Positions 5,845 to 11,667 of a stretch of 11,667 nucleotides of DNA are shown here, piece by piece. The stretch covers positions 1 to 11,667 of the forward strand of contig JBDTVE010000136.1 in the NCBI GenBank assembly GCA_040007355.1, written 5' to 3'. Under the pieces are notes generated by a model. It worked only from the letters and a program-made list of their open reading frames with translations. It made no database searches and had not been told where the DNA came from. Origin of the DNA: JACMLD01 sp040007355. Lineage in GTDB: Bacteria; Bacteroidota; Bacteroidia; Chitinophagales; Chitinophagaceae. Made by a program: the position numbers and the translations under genes. Position 1 is the stretch's first letter, and the number at the start of each line of letters is the position of its first letter.

Positions 5845-7497
5845 CTAATTGTTATTGATCAGTTCGGTCTGTAAAAGAAAGGGTATGGATAAAATGCAAC
5901 CCCTGCCAGGTTGCGAAGAAAAATCCGCGATGCTGTTGTAAAACTTTGCCCGGCTTTTAATATTGTTTACTCCAATCCCGATCCTCTTTTTTGCGGTATC
6001 AAAACCAATACCATTATCTGAAATTTTCAGGACAACGAATTTTTTATTTTGCAACAGGTCAATGCTGACTTTTGTTGCTTTTGCATACTTTAGAATATTG
6101 TTGAGCTGTTCCTGTACTATTCTAAAAACATTCAGTTTGAATTTGTCGTTCACGCTATCTTCGATAAAACTTTCTGTATGGAAGGTGATTTTCATTGTAC
6201 TTATTTCCATGGTGTCCCGAACTTTATGTTCTATTGCTTCACAAAGGCCAAGGGTCCGGATGGTGTCCGTTGTAAGTCCCTTTGTTAATTTCCTGATCTC
6301 TTCAATAGCCGTCAGCGTATATTCTGAGCAACGGCTCAGGTACATTTCTATATGGTCACCGCCCTGTTTGGCCAAGTCTAGATACAAGCGGGAAGCGCCT
6401 AGCAACTGGTTGATATTATCATGCAATTCTTTTCCAATATCAGAACGTTCTGTGTCCTTTGCATCATCTGTGGCTTCTGCAATTTCCTTTTCCTTTAATG
6501 TAATCTCCTGCTTCAGTCTTTCTTCCAAGACCACCACTTTGCTGTTGTCACATATAGACCCTATCATTCTGAATGCCTTACCCCGGGCAGTACGAAGGAT
6601 AATGGCATGGCTGGATACACTGGCAACCGATTGATCGACCCTCAAAAAACGATACGCACACCTCCATTCAATCTCTTTTGATGCGAGTATTGAACTATAG
6701 TTTTGCAGCACTGTTTGATGGTCGTCTGGATGTACATGGCTTAGCCATTCCTTTATCTGTATCAAGTTGCCGGTTACCGGGTAACCAAATGATTTTTCAT
6801 AGCCATTGCTGATTCTTGTTTCGCCTGTTGCGAGGTCCGTATTGAATAGTATATCTGAAGATGAAATAAAGGCCTGCAGAAAATTGGCCTCGTCCGCCGC
6901 CAACCGGGCATCAATCCGCTTTTGTTTTGATTTGGCTTGAACGATATTGTCTGCCACAATTTTTCTTTGCCTAGTATCTATTTTCTTTTGCTTTGATTTA
7001 GCAATAACGATATTACTGGCAACTATCTTCTCCTTTTCGATATCTATTTTCTGCTGATTATAAATATCCTGGCTTCTGTCATAGATGGATATGATTGAAT
7101 TTTCAATGCCCCCGGCATCCATAAAAATAGCTGAACCGATTCCGCACATCAGGGATTTTCCATTTTTTTTCCTGAGCGTTAAAAGGGCCAGGACCTTTCC
7201 GGCAACCTTTCTTTCTTTGATCATTTTTCTGTATGCCAGGCCGGACGTGTCAAATATGCTATCAATGGTTTCCGTTAGTAAGTGCCTTTTTGAATATCCC
7301 GTTAATTTAAATGCGGCTGTATTGGCCATGATTATTTTCCTGTCTCGAACACGGTAAATAATATTTGCGTGGAATGCATGGGTGAAGGCCTGCATAGACA
7401 GCTCGGCTTTCTCCGGAACGGGTTCTGTGAGACCCTGTCCAATGTCGGCTTGTTCAGGGTCGGTTTGTTTTTTCTTGTGTGATGATGTTCGGCTCAT
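5845..7497 (-). CDS. Soluble double-PAS sensor histidine kinase (HisKA_3 / NarL-type)
   Basis: The 550-residue protein has no signal peptide or membrane segment, so it senses in the cytoplasm. It has a PAS domain at about 34-145, a charged helical linker at 146-205 built from a 22-residue repeat, and a second PAS domain at about 205-322 (FGYPVTG, HVHPDDHQ). A coiled coil follows at 322-350, then a HisKA_3 dimerisation domain with ERSDIGKELHDNINQLLG at 350-367 (phospho-acceptor His359). The C-terminal HATPase has its N-box at 461-471 (VQEQLNNILKY), DNGIGFD at 494-500, GIGVNNI at 507-513 and GRGCILSIPF at 531-540. Such kinases normally signal to a LuxR-type response regulator, but none is in the window, so it is an orphan here. 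The start at 7497 is the first ATG after an in-frame TAG at 7516-7518 and follows directly on a C8 run. Confidence 0.93.
   Translation of the reverse strand: MSRTSSHKKKQTDPEQADIGQGLTEPVPEKAELSMQAFTHAFHANIIYRVRDRKIIMANTAAFKLTGYSKRHLLTETIDSIFDTSGLAYRKMIKERKVAGKVLALLTLRKKNGKSLMCGIGSAIFMDAGGIENSIISIYDRSQDIYNQQKIDIEKEKIVASNIVIAKSKQKKIDTRQRKIVADNIVQAKSKQKRIDARLAADEANFLQAFISSSDILFNTDLATGETRISNGYEKSFGYPVTGNLIQIKEWLSHVHPDDHQTVLQNYSSILASKEIEWRCAYRFLRVDQSVASVSSHAIILRTARGKAFRMIGSICDNSKVVVLEERLKQEITLKEKEIAEATDDAKDTERSDIGKELHDNINQLLGASRLYLDLAKQGGDHIEMYLSRCSEYTLTAIEEIRKLTKGLTTDTIRTLGLCEAIEHKVRDTMEISTMKITFHTESFIEDSVNDKFKLNVFRIVQEQLNNILKYAKATKVSIDLLQNKKFVVLKISDNGIGFDTAKKRIGIGVNNIKSRAKFYNSIADFSSQPGRGCILSIPFLLQTELINNN
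6905..7052 (-). repeat. 22-codon imperfect tandem repeat in kinase linker
   Basis: Residues about 150-198 contain KIVASNIVIAKSKQKKIDTR followed by KIVADNIVQAKSKQKRIDAR, with an earlier partial copy QQKIDIEKEK. The shared Ile-Asp falls at 151-152, 173-174 and 195-196, a strict 22-residue (66-bp) period. The DNA copies have diverged at many third positions. Confidence 0.75.
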
Positions 7498-7498
7498 T

Positions 7499-7506
7499 GG
7501 GGGGGG
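7499..7506 (-). promoter_or_regulatory. C8 homopolymer tract next to the kinase start codon
   Basis: Eight consecutive C on the minus strand end one base before the ATG of the histidine kinase (ACA, C8, A, ATG). It occupies the translation-initiation region. Runs of this length can slip during replication; whether this one does is not known. Confidence 0.5.
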
Positions 7507-7896
7507 TGTATAAATCTAAGATAGTCTTAATATAATTTGTTTCAGCTAATGGTAAACCATTACTGGCAGGATGGTCATCGGGTTTGATAAAGATGGCCAG
7601 GTGCTGCGATTTTTCTCCGTAGACACGGATCAATGGCTGGCATGTGTATAAACCAGTAAAAGTACGCGCGAAGAAATCCATTGAACATATTTTCCCGAAT
7701 GAGTACAGGGCTCATTGGAAAAGGGCAACAGCGAACAAAGATTGGAGTACCAAGGTTTGGAGCCATGTAGTTGCCCATCGGTTCCCAAACTCCGTCCTTG
7801 CATTGCTTCATTCATCTGGGTACAGTCATCTTGGATTTTAGTTTTGGAATATTTTATCCAGGGAGGCAGATCATCTTTCGAAACTACAAATCGGTT
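7507..7896 (-). other. Upstream region of kinase with open but unassigned frames
   Basis: No gene is assigned. On the minus strand three frames are open over part of this stretch. One, from the ATG at 7681 (MDFFARTFTGLYTCQPLIRV, later TNYIKTILDLYTPP), runs through the C8 tract and stops at 7454 inside the kinase gene in another frame. Another is open without a start from about 7920 to 7630 (RFVVSKDDLPPWIKYSKTK, later MNEAMQGRSLGTDGQLHGS). They look somewhat coding but match no family known to me, and could be parts of one decayed gene or chance open frames. Confidence 0.3.
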
Positions 7897-7929
7897 GTCA
7901 TTGCAAAGCGCAGCGAAGCAATCTGTGAC
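7897..7929. repeat. REP-like hairpin element
   Basis: The sequence GTCATTGC ... GCGCAGCGAAGCAAT ... TGTGACG forms an imperfect hairpin with outer arms GTCA/TGAC and inner arms ATTGC/GCAAT. It strongly resembles the dispersed 'GTCATTGCGA...GCGAAGCAATCT' intergenic repeats found in many bacterial genomes. Only this copy is in the window. Confidence 0.55.
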
Positions 7930-8216
7930 GGCCTAATATGAATGCGCCGGTTTGATCAGGTAAGCAGCTACGTTTATTCGGTATTGCATTGTTTAAAAAT
8001 GTAAAAAGATAGAAAACAATCGGGTAACTGATTTTCTGGTTGCTTTGCCAGTCGTTTAATACAACAGTTGCCACCACAAGTACACTCATGTTATAAATAG
8101 CTTTTTTAGTACTAAGTGTAAAGCCTTACATAAAGTTGGTTTCTTAAAATCTATTCGGCGATATTGCTTTAACCCTTACTTTAGCGGTCTAACTAACCCT
8201 TCAACAAACAACTCCA
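7930..8216. other. AT-rich non-coding stretch before the LamG gene
   Basis: No gene is visible. It should hold the promoter of the + strand gene at 8217. TACTTTAG at 8177-8184 differs from the TAnnTTTG -7 consensus at one position and lies about 32 bases before the ATG, with no convincing -33 box. The last 20 bases before the ATG are A/C-rich. Confidence 0.35.
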
Positions 8217-9482
8217 ATGTTCAAACTAAAGCTTCTTGTATTTATTATTGTTTTTTTTCCGGTTATCATTTCTGCGCAGATTCCCGCAGGATCAGTGGCC
8301 CGCTTTTCACTGGCAACCAATGCCAATGATGCCACGGGTAATGGTTACAACGGAACCGTTACGGGGATTTCAAATACTACAGATCGTTTTGGCAACGCCA
8401 ATGCCGCGCTTGGATTTAGTTCGGGTACCTCATCGGGCGCACTTCCGCTGGCGCTGGTAACGGCCATTCAAAATGATTTTAGTGTAGGTTACTGGTTTAA
8501 AACAAGTATGACTGCCAACAGCAGTGCATCATGGTTTGGCGGCAATTCCCTGGTGGATGCAGAAGTTTGTGGCGGCACCAACGACTGGGGCACCGCGTTA
8601 ATTGACGGCGGTAGAGTTTGCTTTGGTATCGGCAATACCGATATCACCATTAAATCAGCTTCATCCAGCTTTAATGATAATACCTGGCATTTTGTAACCG
8701 CTACGCGCAACGCAACTGCCGGCACTATTATCTTATATGTGGACGGTGTACTGGAAGCAAGCACCGCCGGCACAAATACCGGGGCATTAAATGCGCCTGC
8801 TTTTATCGGGCTCGGTCAAAACCCGTGCTCTGGCACCGGCGTTTTAAATGGCAGCCTTGATGATATCGTTTTTTATGACCGCGTCCTTTCTGCAACGGAC
8901 GTTTCTAACCTCTATTCAGCTTTAAGTGTGATTACCCTGCCTGTTAGGTGGTTTTCATTCACAGGCACATACCGCTGGAATAATATTGCATTGCAATGGC
9001 AAACAGCGCAGGACGCCAATAACGATTATTTTGAAATAGAAGATGCAACAGACGGTGTTCATTACCTGGCTAAGGGAAGCCTTCCCGCAAATATGTCTGC
9101 TGCAACAGGTGGTGAGAAATCCTATACTTTCAGCATTGCAAACCCAACCGGCGGCAACCATTATTGTCGGATTAAGCAGATTGATAAGGATGGCGTGCAT
9201 ACGTATTCACCTACCATAAAAATTACAGTGGGCAGCAGCGCCGGCGGTTTTATGCTGCAAACCAACCCCGTTGTTAGCCAGATGGTGCTGCTGAATCAAA
9301 ACAATACAATGATACGGCAGCTACAGATTGTTGATCTAAGCGGCCGTATCATCAGCAACCAATTGGTGCAAACCAACAATGCCGTTGTGCAGGCCGGCAT
9401 CCCCAAGCTGGTACCCGGTTATTATTTATTGCGTGTGGTAACGGCCAGCGGAAGCAGTGTATTGCCGCTGGTTAAACAGTAG
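8217..9482 (+). CDS. Secreted LamG-domain protein with T9SS C-terminal sorting domain
   Basis: The 421-residue protein has a signal peptide (residues 1-20, IISAQ at 17-21) and a LamG/concanavalin-A-like jelly roll at about 25-236. The latter is shown by SVGYWFKT at 89-96, TWHFVTATRN at 156-165, LYVDGVLEAS at 173-182 and GSLDDIVFYDRVLSATDVSN at 212-231. A Bacteroidota beta-sandwich follows at 241-337 (LPVRWFSFTG, ALQWQTAQDANNDYFEIE, YCRIKQIDKDGVHTYSP). The end is a type A T9SS sorting domain at about 350-421 (NPVVSQMVLL, QIVDLSGRIIS, GYYLLRVVTASG). It should be exported through the outer membrane and attached to the surface or released, with the LamG fold probably binding a glycan or protein ligand. 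No catalytic domain is seen, and it stands alone with no SusCD pair or glycosidase partner beside it. Confidence 0.92.
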   Translation: MFKLKLLVFIIVFFPVIISAQIPAGSVARFSLATNANDATGNGYNGTVTGISNTTDRFGNANAALGFSSGTSSGALPLALVTAIQNDFSVGYWFKTSMTANSSASWFGGNSLVDAEVCGGTNDWGTALIDGGRVCFGIGNTDITIKSASSSFNDNTWHFVTATRNATAGTIILYVDGVLEASTAGTNTGALNAPAFIGLGQNPCSGTGVLNGSLDDIVFYDRVLSATDVSNLYSALSVITLPVRWFSFTGTYRWNNIALQWQTAQDANNDYFEIEDATDGVHYLAKGSLPANMSAATGGEKSYTFSIANPTGGNHYCRIKQIDKDGVHTYSPTIKITVGSSAGGFMLQTNPVVSQMVLLNQNNTMIRQLQIVDLSGRIISNQLVQTNNAVVQAGIPKLVPGYYLLRVVTASGSSVLPLVKQ

Positions 9483-9876
9483 CCTGCGGGATTGTTGAGA
9501 AAAGGGGCTGCATAGTGCTTCTTCATGCTGTTGTTTTGTGTCCGCAATAAAAGCAAAATGCAAATAGTTTTTCAGGCTGACTGAAACACTTGAGGCAAGT
9601 AATTACTTTTTCAACAACTGATTTTATCGGTATGCTTGTCCATAGTGCCTTTTGTCTTAAGTTTTGCTATTACGGGAGGGATTGCAGATGGTTGGCAAAT
9701 AGTAGCCCGTCCGACGGAACGCTTACGTTTGGGCTTGACGTTCGTGCGAGATTTCGGATTACAAAACTGTCCACCAAGCTCCAAAGATAAATTGAAAAAC
9801 TAAATTTGATTGTAGCACTTCAACCTGCAATACGCCAAACCCATGTTACCCGTTGATTATTAATTCTTTGAATTTG

Positions 9877-9907
9877 GTCGTATTTGTCTTATCAAGAGTC
9901 GTATTTG
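9877..9907. promoter_or_regulatory. Direct repeats with 21-bp period, possible regulator site
   Basis: GTCGTATTTG occurs at 9877-9886 and again at 9898-9907, exactly two helical turns apart. This layout resembles binding sites for LytTR-type dimers, which use direct repeats on one face of the helix, but no regulator or clear downstream gene is adjacent. The identity of the site is a guess. Confidence 0.25.
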
Positions 9908-10021
9908 CTCTTTATGGTTTATTTCATAGGTAAACACATCAAACCATTTGAAATAATTGTTGATTCTTTTATCATCAAAATAATTGTTTGTTCAAGAAGC
10001 CACTGATTGTCACAACTGGCT

Positions 10022-10039
10022 AACGCTGCAAGCGTTTTT
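10022..10039 (+). terminator. Hairpin followed by T-run
   Basis: AACGCT-GCA-AGCGTT is a perfect 6-bp stem with a 3-base loop, and the last two T of the arm run into three more. It looks like a weak intrinsic terminator for + transcripts. No gene ends just before it on +, so it may instead be part of a mobile or repeat boundary. Confidence 0.3.
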
Positions 10040-10174
10040 GTTCTCGCTCCGGGTTAACTAAATAATAGTACAAACTGTGTCACTTAATTTCTTGCCGCGC
10101 GTGTTCTCCCAAAATAGAAACGCTGTCCCACTCCATTTGCTCGTCTTCATTCATTTGGTGGTTTTAGAAAGTCG

Positions 10175-10327
10175 CTATTCGATAACTAGTTTCAGGCAGC
10201 AATTTGCAAAAGAAGCTAGCCAATTGAAATTACTTTCTAAGTCAACTAAATAGTCAAGTTCATTTGTTGTTAGGTCTTCCTTGGTTGAAAGGGTAGTATG
10301 AAGAACTATAGGCCATTTGTAAAACAT
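10175..10327 (-). CDS. Small ORF (50 aa) coupled to the NTF2-like gene
   Basis: The ATG overlaps the stop codon of the NTF2-like gene as TAATG, a layout that favours translational coupling. The peptide starts MFYKWPIVLHTTLSTKEDLT, continues ELDYLVDLESNFNWLASFAN and ends CCLKLVIE before a TAG at 10175-10177. Its composition is protein-like (acidic, Leu/Phe-containing) but no family is recognised. Just downstream on the same strand another short frame (10080-10154) encodes MNEDEQMEWDSVSILGEHAR, so this may be a longer gene split by a frameshift rather than a genuine small protein. Confidence 0.35.
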   Translation of the reverse strand: MFYKWPIVLHTTLSTKEDLTTNELDYLVDLESNFNWLASFANCCLKLVIE

Positions 10328-10704
10328 TATTTCGAGTTAGTGGCGAAGGTCAAAGTATCAAAATAAATAGCCAGCGATTGAAGTTTGCCGTTTTTTGCTG
10401 TCCAGATTTCTGCGACGTTGCCATTTATTTTTTGTCCGTTTGGAAACGTTAAGTCGTAGTTTCCTATAACGCAGGCATTGTCGTCTTGAACTATCATTAT
10501 TTTAACCCGCATTGTGGTAAAGGCCTGTGAAAATCGTTTGATAATTTCAATGTATGCCTGTTTTCCGATAAGGGGTTGTGTTTTAATCATATCGCCTCCA
10601 ACATATTCGAAGTCATCAGCAATAACGCTTTCCCAATTGGCTTTTTCTGAAAGACCTTTGTAATAAATTTCAAGGAGTTGTCTTGTTGTTGTTTGATTAT
10701 CCAT
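10327..10704 (-). CDS. SnoaL/NTF2-like fold protein
   Basis: The 125-residue protein has the size and pattern of a stand-alone NTF2-like (SnoaL or DUF4440-like) cone-fold protein: an N-terminal helical part (TTRQLLEIYYKGLSEKANWE), then VIADDFEYVGGDM, GKQAYIEIIKRFSQAF, and beta strands KIMIVQDDNACVIGNYDLTF and INGNVAEIWTAKNGKLQSLA. Such proteins bind small molecules or catalyse simple isomerase, cyclase or hydrolase reactions; nothing specific can be assigned. There is no signal peptide, so it is cytoplasmic. It is divergent from an HxlR-type regulator, 87 bp away, and is the most likely target of that regulator. Local composition is clearly more AT-rich than the left part of the window, which suggests recent acquisition of the pair. 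Confidence 0.85.
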   Translation of the reverse strand: MDNQTTTRQLLEIYYKGLSEKANWESVIADDFEYVGGDMIKTQPLIGKQAYIEIIKRFSQAFTTMRVKIMIVQDDNACVIGNYDLTFPNGQKINGNVAEIWTAKNGKLQSLAIYFDTLTFATNSK

Positions 10705-10734
10705 TTATTTAAATTTTTATATTTAACTTAGATG

Positions 10735-10780
10735 TTGCAAATTGCAAGTGCAAATATAGAAAGATATTGCAAAACGCAAT
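10735..10780. promoter_or_regulatory. TTGCAA repeat cluster, candidate HxlR operator
   Basis: Between the divergent genes TTGCAA (itself a palindrome) occurs at 10735-10740, 10742-10747 and 10767-10772, with a near copy GTGCAA at 10748-10753. A perfect inverted repeat ATTGC-AAAAC-GCAAT spans 10766-10780. The cluster covers the zone where both promoters must lie, as expected for an autoregulated HxlR-family factor controlling its neighbour. A near-match to the -7 box (TAACTTTA, 10780-10787) overlaps the right edge. Confidence 0.5.
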
Positions 10781-10791
10781 AACTTTATTTT

Positions 10792-11199
10792 ATGGATAAA
10801 AAAAGGTCAGACTGTCCAATAAGTTGTTCACTTGATATTTTCGGAGACAAATGGTCGCTTTTAATAATTAGGGATATAATGTTGAGGGGTAAAGTTTCGT
10901 ATAGTGAGTTTTTGACTTCCGAAGAAAAGATTGCTTCAAACATTCTTGTCAATAGATTGGTGCTTCTTGAAGCAGAAAAAATTATTGTCAAAGAGGTTTC
11001 TCCTGTAAACAAATCAAAGTTTGTTTATAGCCTTACTCAAAAAGGTGTCGACTTATTACCAATTGTCATTGAAATTATGGATTGGGGTGCAAAGTACAAT
11101 GCAAACTGTCCGCGAAAAGAACTTGGCAAAAAAATAAAGAGAGATAAAGCAGCTGTCATCAGGGAATTAACGCTCACGTTAACGGGAAAAGTTAAATAG
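10792..11199 (+). CDS. HxlR-family winged-helix transcriptional regulator
   Basis: The 135-residue protein shows the HxlR pattern throughout: CPISCSLDIFGDKWSLLIIR at 8-27, FLTSEEKIASNILVNRLVLL at 40-59 (recognition helix region), a wing with VSPVNKSKFVYSLTQKGVDL at 69-88, and DWGAKY at 97-102 in the dimerisation helix. Conserved Cys8 lies before the first core helix, and Cys12 and Cys106 are also present; some HxlR proteins (HypR, QorR) sense electrophiles or oxidants through such Cys residues, so a redox or quinone-type signal is possible but inferred. The ATG sits directly after the AT-rich operator region. It is divergent from the NTF2-like gene and probably regulates it and itself. AT-rich like its partner. 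The C-terminal tail after 110 is basic and unusual in being fairly long. Confidence 0.93.
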   Translation: MDKKRSDCPISCSLDIFGDKWSLLIIRDIMLRGKVSYSEFLTSEEKIASNILVNRLVLLEAEKIIVKEVSPVNKSKFVYSLTQKGVDLLPIVIEIMDWGAKYNANCPRKELGKKIKRDKAAVIRELTLTLTGKVK

Positions 11200-11667
11200 C
11201 TTTACTGTTGGTGTCAAATTATAGGGTGACTTTATAGCATTACCGCGTTCAAGGCTTGCCGAAGGAGAGCAATAGAATTCCCTCCCCGGGCTAACTGAAG
11301 TTGAATTTATAAATTAAATTGATGATTTGCACATAGCCATATTAATAACGTCTTCACCAATATAAAGGCAGATTGAAAATCAAAAAGTTGAACACTGCTT
11401 CCGTCTGCTTACATTTTGGCAAATTCCATGTTGTATGTTCGTTCTTCGTCTTGGTATTTGAGATATAGAGTCTGTGTCCAACTTAGCAGGGTCTGTCCCC
11501 AAAGCGTTAGCACGAACCAATGTCTTTTGCAAGGTTGACGCTTGTGTGTTGGCTTTGTGTGGCATGTAAATGTGTCTCTTCTCAACATTTAAGATTTGTT
11601 TTCTTTTATACTGTCGCCCCGGAAATAATTAAGGATAAATGCAAACGTACTTCCTGCACCAAAATCG
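11200..11667. other. Right-end stretch with no supported gene
   Basis: No convincing gene or RNA is seen. A 61-codon minus-strand ORF (11380-11565) has low-complexity polar composition and no recognisable domain, so I do not call it. CTCCCCGGGCTAACT at 11282-11296 resembles CTCCGGGTTAACT at 10047-10059 on the other side of the NTF2/HxlR pair. AGCGT at 11503-11507 and ACGCT at 11538-11542 could pair as a weak stem. Confidence 0.4.

Larger units (their letters stand above)
9483..10079. other. Long gap without an identifiable gene
   Basis: I see no supported gene. From about 9780 the sequence becomes AT-rich. It contains a hairpin-rich segment at 9704-9735, a pair of 10-bp direct repeats at 9877-9907, and a 6-bp-stem hairpin at 10022-10036 followed by T5. 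A 66-codon ORF on + (9590-9790) has no recognisable protein features and is probably spurious. Confidence 0.5.

Noticed and set aside
5963..6634. Long plus-strand ORF (223 codons)
   Set aside because: It lies wholly antisense to the histidine kinase, whose catalytic motifs are unmistakable; its Ser/Leu-rich product shows no domain.
10015..10060. Possible integron attC site around GGCTAACGCT...GGGTTAAC
   Set aside because: The core sites do not fit the RYYYAAC/GTTRRRY consensus and no integrase is present.
11380..11565. Minus-strand ORF of 61 codons
   Set aside because: Polar low-complexity product without a domain, no partner gene, and no support beyond being open.
1..11667. CRISPR array, tRNA or rRNA genes
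   Set aside because: No regularly spaced repeats with unique spacers and no cloverleaf or rRNA-like sequence was seen on either strand by eye.

Overview
The window looks like chromosomal DNA of a Bacteroidota bacterium, most likely in or near the Chitinophagaceae. Exported proteins have signal peptides ending in the typical '(F/S)AQ' pattern, one secreted protein ends in a type IX secretion (T9SS) sorting domain, start codons follow A-rich leaders rather than strong Shine-Dalgarno sites, and TAnnTTTG-like -7 boxes occur. Taxonomy is inferred from these features, not searched.

Layout. At the left edge is the 3' part of a gene for a Tyr/Gly-repeat protein with a basic tail (2-286). It is followed on + by a secreted phosphodiester glycosidase-like protein (378-1298) and a secreted parvulin-type prolyl isomerase (1364-1975). 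Convergent to them on - is a secreted 3-keto-disaccharide hydrolase-domain (DUF1080) protein (2081-2797). A broken secreted-protein gene (2930-3310, +) runs into a stand-alone asparaginase-domain gene (3309-3806, -). Next come an IS5-family transposase remnant (4152-4533, +), a small unknown gene (4776-5072, -), a broken DinB-like gene (5220-5662, -) and an orphan soluble double-PAS histidine kinase (5845-7497, -) with a run of eight C one base before its ATG. After about 700 bp with no assigned gene, which includes a REP-like hairpin, lies a LamG-type T9SS cargo protein (8217-9482, +). The last 2.2 kb is visibly AT-richer. It holds an SnoaL/NTF2-like gene (10327-10704, -) divergent from an HxlR regulator (10792-11199, +), with repeated TTGCAA operator-like half-sites between them and a tiny ORF coupled to the NTF2 stop codon.

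How the genes fit together. The intact left-hand genes fit an envelope or periplasmic carbohydrate lifestyle, but strands alternate and there is no clear operon. At least three genes are broken, which together with the transposase remnant and the AT-rich right end suggests an accessory, decaying region. The NTF2/HxlR pair is a typical regulator-plus-target arrangement. I found no convincing new multi-gene system. The most testable unusual signal is the C8 tract at the histidine kinase start: loss of one C would fuse a 62-codon upstream frame to the kinase.
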